Shown here in pieces: positions 8,015 through 12,997 of a stretch of DNA of 12,997 bases. The notes beneath the pieces were generated by a model, which made no database searches, had not been told where the DNA came from, and was given only the letters and a program-made list of their open reading frames with translations. Position numbers and translations under genes: made by a program. Position 1 is the first letter of the stretch. Each line of letters opens with the position of its first letter. This DNA comes from Desulfamplus sp. (GTDB lineage Bacteria > Desulfobacterota > Desulfobacteria > Desulfobacterales > Desulfobacteraceae): the NCBI GenBank assembly GCA_015232935.1, contig JADFYT010000034.1, forward strand, positions 1 to 12,997, written 5' to 3'.

Positions 8015-9164
8015 CTTTTTTACCGCCCACAACATGGACAATACTGAAATGAGAGATTGCAAAGCGATAAAAGATATCGCCTCATTTGAGAACATCCAGA
8101 AAAAAGAGTGTGCTTTTGACAGCAGGGAGCGTGGTGTCCAAACGATAAAACTGAGCCAGATTACAGGCAGCGTGGGCAGATATCAGGATTTTGACGAACA
8201 GTTCCGTTTTAAGAATACAGTCCCTTCAGAGCGTTTTACAGGTATTCTTGAAGCGATGCGTTGCGGTACGGCTCTTCCGCCGGTCAAGCTCTACCAGATC
8301 AAGGATGAGTATTATGTTCTGGATGGCAACCACAGGGTTGCCGCTGCAAAAAAACTCCATCACGACGAGATACTTGCGACCATAATAGAGTTCATTCCAT
8401 CGAGCGAGACCCTGGACAATGTTCTTTACAAGGAGATGGTGGATTTCTGTGACCGTACAGGCCTGCCAAGAAGCATAAAACTAACAGAGGTCGGGCAGTA
8501 TGCAAACCTTCTTGAGCAGATAGACGAGCATTATAATCATCTTAAAAACAGCGGAGGTTTTTCCTCGGCAAATCCTTCCTCGGCAAATCCTTCCTCAGCC
8601 AATCTTTCCGCACCAAAAAAAATCATAAGTAATCCTACCTTTGCAGCGGCAGCAAGAGACTGGTATAAAACAATCTATCAACCTTTTTGCTCAATTATCA
8701 AGCGCGGCAACATTGTTGAAAAGTTTCCGGACAGAACCCTTTCGGATCTTTATGTTTATATCTCTGTCGGCCACTGGAAAAGAAAGAGGCCTGCACATTA
8801 CGGCATTGGTCTTGGCAAACTGATACCGGAAACCATGGAGGATTTCAGAAATGAGATGACAGATCTTAATGAAATTGAATATCCGGAAATGAAACAGGGC
8901 ATTACCGCCTTTGTTCTTATGACTGTAAGGGCCAAGCACGAGTACAAGATAATTGAGAAACTCTATGAACTTGATGAGGTTGTTGAAGTTCATGCCGTCC
9001 ATGGAGATGTGGATCTGCTTGCCAAGGTTCGCCTGTCAAGAGACCTGCTAAGTTCCGATGCAGAGGTGATTTCAAATTTTGTCCATGAAAAGATGCGGCA
9101 GCTGAACGGGGTTGTAAGCAGCAAAACCCTGATCCCTGGTCTTTCACGAATCAAGCCGGTATAG
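7971..9164 (+). CDS. ParB-like domain protein fused to a C-terminal Lrp/AsnC-type (RAM) domain
   Basis: 397 aa. Residues about 55-140 form a ParB/Srx-type domain with the signature LDGNHRVAAAK (Asp118, Asn120, His121, Arg122), after a conserved GSVGRYQDFD stretch. A middle helical region contains ARDWYKTIYQPF and the run through LSDLYVYISVGHW. It follows a low-complexity SSANP triplet insert (about 198-212). Residues about 312-390 resemble the Lrp/AsnC ligand-binding RAM domain (MTVRAKHEYKI, then EVHAVHGDVDLLAKVRL), which usually dimerises and binds amino acids or other small effectors. No helix-turn-helix was seen. ParB-like domains may bind or hydrolyse nucleotides, so a nucleotide-linked enzyme with small-molecule control is plausible, but this is inference. 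It overlaps the metallophosphoesterase gene by 44 bp, which implies joint action. Confidence 0.82.
   Translation: MATTSSKSMMAKLRDFFTAHNMDNTEMRDCKAIKDIASFENIQKKECAFDSRERGVQTIKLSQITGSVGRYQDFDEQFRFKNTVPSERFTGILEAMRCGTALPPVKLYQIKDEYYVLDGNHRVAAAKKLHHDEILATIIEFIPSSETLDNVLYKEMVDFCDRTGLPRSIKLTEVGQYANLLEQIDEHYNHLKNSGGFSSANPSSANPSSANLSAPKKIISNPTFAAAARDWYKTIYQPFCSIIKRGNIVEKFPDRTLSDLYVYISVGHWKRKRPAHYGIGLGKLIPETMEDFRNEMTDLNEIEYPEMKQGITAFVLMTVRAKHEYKIIEKLYELDEVVEVHAVHGDVDLLAKVRLSRDLLSSDAEVISNFVHEKMRQLNGVVSSKTLIPGLSRIKPV
8562..8606 (+). repeat. 15-bp in-frame triplet repeat
   Basis: Three tandem 15-bp units (8562-8576, 8577-8591, 8592-8606) of the form TCCTCGGCAAATCCT. The third is diverged. They encode SSANP-SSANP-SSANL in a loop of the ParB/RAM protein, and the frame is kept. 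Confidence 0.92.
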
Positions 9165-9189
9165 ATTCAGAATCAAGCCGGTATAGATT
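9148..9189 (+). repeat. 22-bp tandem duplication over a stop codon
   Basis: GAATCAAGCCGGTATAGATT occurs at 9148-9167 and again at 9170-9189, a period of 22 bp. The first copy holds the last codons and TAG stop of the ParB/RAM gene; the second is non-coding. It looks like a recent local duplication of the gene's 3' end. Confidence 0.92.
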
Positions 9190-9208
9190 TATATACAATA
9201 TCAGGAGG

Positions 9209-9263
9209 GCGGCATTCCTTCTCTATCTTTGCCTAATGGCTTAAGGAAGGGGGATCCTGCCGC
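9209..9263 (+). promoter_or_regulatory. hairpin in the ampG leader
   Basis: GCGGCATTCCTT (9209-9220) can pair with AAGGAA (9243-9248) and TGCCGC (9258-9263), leaving GGGGGATCC bulged on the 3' side. A small GCC-TAAT-GGC stem lies in the loop (9231-9240). The structure ends 6 nt before the ATG. It covers the nearest purine-rich SD-like run (AAGGAAGGGGG, 9243-9253), while a stronger GGAGGG (9204-9209) sits about 60 nt upstream of the ATG. There is no U-run, so it is not a typical terminator; a translational control role is possible. Confidence 0.45.
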
Positions 9264-9269
9264 ATTTAG

Positions 9270-10520
9270 ATGAAAAGAGATGTTTTGAGTAGAATTTTCA
9301 GCAAAAAGATTATTTTTGGCCTTATTTTCAGCAGAAAGATGATTGTTGCCCTTATAATGGGCTTTTCATGCGGTGTTCCCCTGCTTCTTACTATTTCTGT
9401 TCTTCAGGCGTGGATGAAAAAGGAGGGAGTTGACCTGACGATGATCGGCATCTTCTCTCTGGTTGGAATCCCCTATACCCTGAAATTTCTATGGGCACCT
9501 GTTTTTGACAGGTTTACCCTTCCGTTTTTAGGCAGAAGAAAAGGGTGGCTTGTGGTTTCACAGATATTGCTGATTATAGCCATTATGGTACTCGGGTTAA
9601 CCAGCCCTTCCAAATCACCCTGGATGGTTGCCTTTGCCGCATTTGTCGTGACCTTTTTGAGTGCATCCCAGGATATTGTTGTTGATGCATACAGAAGGGA
9701 GGATTTAAGCGATGAGGAGCTTGGACTTGGCTCCTCAATGTATATTTATGGATATCGTGCCGGTATGCTGCTTGCTTCAGGCGGAGGGCTTATACTTGCT
9801 GACCATATCTCGTTTTCAATGGTATATCTGATCATGGGGTTATGCCTTGTACCCGGACTTGTGGCTGTCATTCTGACACCCGAGCCGGTCTCGGTCACAG
9901 GACAGCCTGCAACCATTGCCCAGGCTGTGGTTGAGCCGCTAAGAGAGTATTTTTCAAGAGAGGGGGCAATCCTGATCCTTCTGTTTATCCTGTTCTACAA
10001 GATAGGTGATACAATGGCTTCGGCCATGACCACTCCTTTTTACCTTGATACCGGATTTACCATGACCGAGATAGGGACAGTGGTCAAAATTTTCGGGTTC
10101 TGGGCAACTCTGGCTGGTACATTTGGAGGCGGAATACTGATGTTGAAACTCGGGATAAATAAAAGCCTGTGGATGTTTGGCATCCTTCAGGCTCTGTCAA
10201 CCGCCTGTTTTGCATGGCTTGCTGTGGTGGGGCACAATATTGTGCTGCTTTCCGGTGTTATCGCGTTTGAAAACATCACAAGCGGTATGGGAACCGCAGC
10301 CTATGTGGCATTTATGGCCTCAATGACCGACCGCCGATTTACAGCAACACAGTATGCACTTCTATCAAGCCTTATGGGGATTCCCAGGGTAATCGCGGCC
10401 GCACCTACAGGTTTTATAGCCGGGCATGCAGGCTGGGCAGGATTTTTCATCGTATGCACCCTTATCGCCATTCCCGGCATAATTTTTCCGTTTTATATCA
10501 CACGAATGACAAAAAACTAA
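9270..10520 (+). CDS. ampG: AmpG-type muropeptide permease (MFS)
   Basis: 416 aa with about 12 hydrophobic segments. The N-terminal half carries AmpG signatures: GFSCGVPLLLTISVLQAWM, IGIFSLVGIPYTLKFLWAPV, the charged loop GRRKGW and SASQDIVVDAY. AmpG imports anhydromuropeptides (GlcNAc-anhydroMurNAc peptides) from periplasm to cytoplasm with protons, for cell-wall recycling and, in some species, beta-lactamase induction. Substrate assignment is by family only. It is shorter than the E. coli protein (491 aa), lacking its C-terminal extension. The N-terminus carries a duplicated 10-residue unit (IFSKKIIFGL / IFSRKMIVAL). Translation could instead start at the ATG at 9339, close to where the conserved region begins, since no good SD lies at normal distance from 9270. 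It is the last gene of the probable operon, 105 nt after the ParB/RAM gene. Confidence 0.88.
   Translation: MKRDVLSRIFSKKIIFGLIFSRKMIVALIMGFSCGVPLLLTISVLQAWMKKEGVDLTMIGIFSLVGIPYTLKFLWAPVFDRFTLPFLGRRKGWLVVSQILLIIAIMVLGLTSPSKSPWMVAFAAFVVTFLSASQDIVVDAYRREDLSDEELGLGSSMYIYGYRAGMLLASGGGLILADHISFSMVYLIMGLCLVPGLVAVILTPEPVSVTGQPATIAQAVVEPLREYFSREGAILILLFILFYKIGDTMASAMTTPFYLDTGFTMTEIGTVVKIFGFWATLAGTFGGGILMLKLGINKSLWMFGILQALSTACFAWLAVVGHNIVLLSGVIAFENITSGMGTAAYVAFMASMTDRRFTATQYALLSSLMGIPRVIAAAPTGFIAGHAGWAGFFIVCTLIAIPGIIFPFYITRMTKN
9294..9353 (+). repeat. 30-bp tandem duplication at the ampG 5' end
   Basis: Copies at 9294-9323 and 9324-9353 match at 26 of 30 positions and are in frame. They encode two 10-residue units at the very N-terminus of the permease. 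The second copy runs into the conserved first membrane helix, so the first is probably the added one. Confidence 0.88.
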
Positions 10521-10610
10521 TCAACCGCACTCAATAAATGTCATACCTGGATTAAGCAGTTTGTTCAACAAGTCATGGCTTAAAACCGGCTTTTTACTCT
10601 AAACTTTCAC

Positions 10611-10661
10611 GGCCGCTGGAATTCGGCCACCCTCAAGCATGAAAACCAGGATGTGTTTTCA
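10611..10661. repeat. two small inverted repeats between convergent genes
   Basis: GGCCG/CGGCC pairs around an 8-nt loop (10611-10628), and TGAAAAC/GTTTTCA around another 8-nt loop (10640-10661). They lie in the 180-nt spacer between the ends of ampG (+) and the 351-aa gene (-). Neither is followed by a T-run on either strand, so termination is possible but weakly supported. Nothing else is visible in the spacer. Confidence 0.4.
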
Positions 10662-10700
10662 CGGTAACAAAGCAGAATTGCAAGACTTTTAATAGCTGAA

Positions 10701-11756
10701 TCAGGCATTGTCAAAAAAAGAGGATGCCATCTGGCGAAAACTCTGCGGTTCCGGCATCATTTTCCGGAACTCCTGAGCCATAGCCTTTCTTGTATCGGCA
10801 AGCTCATTGAACATTTTTTCCATGTCTCTGCCCGCCATATCCTCTTGTGCATCACTTGGTCTGTTATCATCAGTACCTGCAAGTCGAGTATTATCATTTC
10901 TGTTCAGGCCATTTTTATTTCCGGTCAGGCCATTCTGGTTAGGACCCGGAATATCCTGATTCTCACCCTTTTCCTTACCTTCAGCCGTTTTGAGCTGATC
11001 CATGTGATGAGCAAGTAATTGATCGACAGGCTGGGCAGCTTTTCTAAGAACAGATTGATCCTTTTCCTGAAGTTTTTCAAGCTCCTTGAGCATCATGTCC
11101 ATAAGCCTTGTGGATGAATCCTTGGGTAGTTCGGGCAGGTTTTCATCCTGATTCAAACCGCTGCCCAGCACACCCTTGTGGTTATCGTGACCATCACGGC
11201 CAATAGCACTACCAGGATTGCCCTGACCCTGGGCATATGCCCTTCTGGAGATCTCCTTTTCAAAGCTGTAGGAACTTGAAGTGCTCAGATTCGCCTCAAA
11301 GCCGGATACAGTGTCGTATCCATCCTGCATCTCAAGAGCTTTTGCCAAAGCGTCATCCATATCGCCTGTTGACATCTTGCTTACAATTTCGTCTAAAGTC
11401 TTGACGATATTTTCAATATCATCCATCTCCTGCTCGCTCAGACTGCCCTTGACGGAAAACGAGAACTGGGATCCTGAGGATAAAGTCATCTCTCTTGTGC
11501 TGATGCGGCCTGATGCACTTTGGGAGCCATTGGATATTCTTCCGCTTTTGTCATAAGACATGGATGCAAAATCCATAAAGGAGCCAGCACTTAAAGTTAC
11601 GGTATCTCCCTCCTTCGTGGTAAGGGAGAGTTCAAGACTCTTGCTCTGGGAAGCCTGCAAGGCCTCTCTTTTTTCTGAAAGGCTGCCAAATTCTGCAAGG
11701 TCGCCTCTGTTTCTAAGCCCTCCAACTGATGAACCCAAGTTTGATATATTGCTCAT
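10701..11756 (-). CDS. uncharacterised 351-aa soluble protein, Ser/Asn-rich
   Basis: I do not recognise this protein with certainty. Residues about 41-170 alternate beta-like stretches with a helix: SLELSLTTKEGDTVTLS, then FSFSVKGSLSEQEMDDIENI, then SGFEANLSTSSSYSFE. This pattern recalls DUF5610-type proteins, but that is from memory and unverified. The middle (about 171-310) is low-complexity, Gly/Asn/Gln/Lys-rich, with a 7-residue duplication (NGLTGNK / NGLNRND). The C-terminus (about 310-351) is a Met-rich helical tail ending in ASSFFDNA. No signal peptide or membrane helix is seen. An excellent SD (AAGGAGG on the minus strand, complement 11763-11769) is 6 nt before the ATG, implying high expression. 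It starts 14 nt after the Uma2 stop, so the two genes are probably co-transcribed. Confidence 0.75.
   Translation of the reverse strand: MSNISNLGSSVGGLRNRGDLAEFGSLSEKREALQASQSKSLELSLTTKEGDTVTLSAGSFMDFASMSYDKSGRISNGSQSASGRISTREMTLSSGSQFSFSVKGSLSEQEMDDIENIVKTLDEIVSKMSTGDMDDALAKALEMQDGYDTVSGFEANLSTSSSYSFEKEISRRAYAQGQGNPGSAIGRDGHDNHKGVLGSGLNQDENLPELPKDSSTRLMDMMLKELEKLQEKDQSVLRKAAQPVDQLLAHHMDQLKTAEGKEKGENQDIPGPNQNGLTGNKNGLNRNDNTRLAGTDDNRPSDAQEDMAGRDMEKMFNELADTRKAMAQEFRKMMPEPQSFRQMASSFFDNA
10905..10934 (-). repeat. 21-bp-period duplication in the 351-aa gene
   Basis: CAGGCCATT recurs at 10905-10913 and 10926-10934 in a diverged 21-bp tandem duplication. In frame on the minus strand this gives NGLTGNK then NGLNRND. 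Confidence 0.6.
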
Positions 11757-11770
11757 GATTTTCCTCCTTG

Positions 11771-12382
11771 TTACGATCCAAACACAGGCGTGTCAAATAC
11801 TGCGTCAAGATCAATCTCAAGACCATTTAAAGCAGTTGCTTCAAGTCTGCCTTTGCCAGGATGTATGGCAGGTCTGCTGTATCTGCCGTCTTCACCAAGA
11901 AGATAGATGATCACGCTTTTGTTGACCGGGTCGATAATCCAGTATTCCATGACTCTGTTCTTTTCATATAAAGAGTGCTTAACCGTAAAATCTTTGGAAG
12001 CGGTATTGGGTGAAAGAATCTCTATTATAAAATCAGGTGCACCCTGGCAGCCTTTATCATCAAACTTTGACTGGTCGCATACGACCAGTATGTCGGGCTG
12101 CACTACATCTGTTATTTTATCTTTTTCCCATACGCCTTCAGGAAAACGAACATCAAAGGGTGCGTTTCTGCCATGACAGGATCTGTTTTCAGCTTTGAGA
12201 TAATCTCTTATCTGTCCTGAAATCTCCCAGATAACAAACTGGTGCTTATTGGACGGTGCAGGGCTCATATCATAGATTTCACCATTGATAATCTCCCACC
12301 TGCGGCTGTCACCCTCCCACATGAGATAATCAGAATATGTATATTTTTTCTCATCCGGTATTGTCTTTTTAGCACTGTGCAT
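11771..12382 (-). CDS. Uma2 family (DUF820) putative endonuclease
   Basis: 203 aa from the ATG at 12382. The Uma2 pattern is complete: RWEIINGEIYDMSPAPSNKHQ (residues 28-48), APFDVRFPEG (74-83), VVQPDILVVCD (93-103, catalytic-type Asp97), GAPDFIIEILSPNT (114-127, Glu121), a downstream Lys135, and MEYWIIDP. The fold is PD-(D/E)XK restriction-nuclease-like. Uma2 genes are often multicopy in cyanobacteria, Chloroflexi and Desulfobacterota, and their physiological role is unknown. An upstream in-frame TTG (12409) would add nine residues, but AGGAG (complement of 12391-12395) is 8 nt before the ATG, which decides the start. It lies 73 nt after the aroB stop and 14 nt before the 351-aa gene on the same strand. 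Confidence 0.92.
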   Translation of the reverse strand: MHSAKKTIPDEKKYTYSDYLMWEGDSRRWEIINGEIYDMSPAPSNKHQFVIWEISGQIRDYLKAENRSCHGRNAPFDVRFPEGVWEKDKITDVVQPDILVVCDQSKFDDKGCQGAPDFIIEILSPNTASKDFTVKHSLYEKNRVMEYWIIDPVNKSVIIYLLGEDGRYSRPAIHPGKGRLEATALNGLEIDLDAVFDTPVFGS

Positions 12383-12440
12383 AATAAAATCTCCTAAGTA
12401 TTCATTCAATCGACAGGAGGTTAAAAAAACATGAGTATAG

Positions 12441-12461
12441 ATATAAAAGATATTTTTATAT
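12441..12461 (-). terminator. AT-only hairpin after aroB, possible weak terminator
   Basis: ATATAAAA (12441-12448) pairs perfectly with TTTTATAT (12454-12461) around a 5-nt loop, and the hairpin contains the aroB stop codon. On the minus strand a run of seven T follows about 11 nt later, too far for a standard intrinsic terminator. The stem has no G-C pairs. It may instead be an mRNA end or processing structure between aroB and the Uma2 gene. Confidence 0.3.
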
Positions 12462-12997
12462 ACCGGCAGATAACAGCAGATTTCTCAACTCTTCAAAAGT
12501 TATCTTTTCCACAACGCTGTTACCGATTCCATTCAGAAAAACAAAACTTATCTTGTCGTTATCCTTTTTCTTGTCCTTGGTCATGGCATCTAAAATATTA
12601 TCTATCAACCTGTTTGAATCACCAGGAGTGTTGACAGTATTGTCAGGCGTGTTGTCAGAACTATTCATTGAACCGTTGAAAGAGCTTACAGAATCGTCAA
12701 AATCATTCAATCCTGCCGGAAGATTCAATTTGCGCAGAACCCTTTTGATCCTGTGGAACTCTTTGTCAGCAAGCAGCCCCTTTTGCACGGAAAAAGAGGC
12801 TGCCGCAACCATTCCAATGCTTACCGCCCTGCCATGTCCAATGGAGCCGAGCTTCTCAAGTGCATGCCCCAAAGTGTGGCCAAAATTGAGTTTTTTACGC
12901 TCTCCGGCCTCTTTTTCATCTTTTTGCCAGTAGCGTCCTCACCGCTCATCTGCTCCCCGATTTTAGGCTCAAGAACTTTCATTCTGGTACCGCCATT
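12456..12997 (-). CDS. aroB: 3-dehydroquinate synthase AroB, 3' part, with apparent -1 frameshift and two inserts
   Basis: The visible C-terminal domain reads DEKEAGERKKLNFGHT, LGHALEK, GHGRAVSIGMVAA and later FVFLNGIGNSVVEKI, which is diagnostic of AroB. The HTxGH and HG histidines supply zinc ligands. AroB is the second shikimate-pathway step, converting DAHP to 3-dehydroquinate with NAD. The 5' part is beyond the window. The conserved frame is open only from 12938 down; a TGA lies at 12939-12941. From 12997 another frame is open (MKVLEPKIGEQMSGEDATGKK) and joins the conserved frame by a -1 shift at the A5 run 12921-12925, read C-AAA-AAG. One missing A would explain it. A Ser/Asn/Asp-rich insert of about 28 residues (bases about 12605-12690) interrupts the C-terminal domain. 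HGRAV replaces the commoner HGEAV. Confidence 0.85.

Noticed and set aside
10611..10628. Sequence resembling a cloning linker or mobile-element end (GGCCG, GAATTC, CGGCC)
   Set aside because: Too short to distinguish from chance; no transposase, target-site duplication or vector sequence nearby.
12431..12634. Plus-strand 67-aa open frame with a perfect-looking GGAGG 10 nt upstream
   Set aside because: Most of it is antisense to the conserved end of aroB and the peptide has no recognisable pattern. The SD match is noted, but a gene is not supported without expression data.

Overview
The window looks like bacterial chromosome from a moderately AT-rich Gram-negative, most likely a sulfate-reducing member of the Desulfobacterota (Desulfobacterales). 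This rests on the protein mix: a BvgS-type hybrid kinase, an Fe-S old-yellow-enzyme/dienoyl-CoA-reductase type flavoprotein, AmpG, AroB and a Uma2 protein. The assignment is by feel, not by a search. No rRNA, tRNA, CRISPR array, transposase or phage gene was seen.

Layout: (1) 1-2537 (+) is the 3' part of a large BvgS-like phosphorelay kinase, cut by the left edge. (2) 2548-2632 is a 17-bp tandem array that supplies the ribosome site and start codon of a PHP-family phosphoesterase (2614-3741, +). (3) 3742-3977 is a spacer with a possible promoter and a 40-bp tandem repeat. (4) 3978-5123 (+) encodes an unusual membrane protein with an N-terminal GIY-YIG/T5orf172-like domain. (5) 5195-10520 (+) is a probable operon: Fe-S flavin oxidoreductase, metallophosphoesterase, a ParB-like/Lrp-RAM fusion that overlaps the phosphoesterase by 44 bp, and an AmpG-type muropeptide permease with a structured leader. 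(6) 10521-10700 is a convergent spacer with two small inverted repeats. (7) 12997-10701 (-) holds the 3' part of aroB with an apparent -1 frameshift, then a Uma2 protein, then an unrecognised 351-aa protein with a strong Shine-Dalgarno site.

The most distinctive trait of the window is its many short tandem duplications, and the Ser/Asp/Glu/Asn-rich inserts inside otherwise conserved enzymes. Repeat periods in coding DNA are multiples of three (42, 15, 30 and 21 bp). Those in or reaching non-coding DNA are not (17, 40 and 22 bp). This suggests a genome prone to local duplication, with selection keeping reading frames intact.

Functionally, the kinase would sense a periplasmic ligand and relay phosphate to a regulator outside the window. 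The PHP protein probably acts on small RNA or nucleotide phosphates. AmpG and AroB link to cell-wall recycling and aromatic amino-acid synthesis. The phosphoesterase plus ParB/RAM pair and the GIY-YIG-like membrane protein are the best candidates for poorly described biology.
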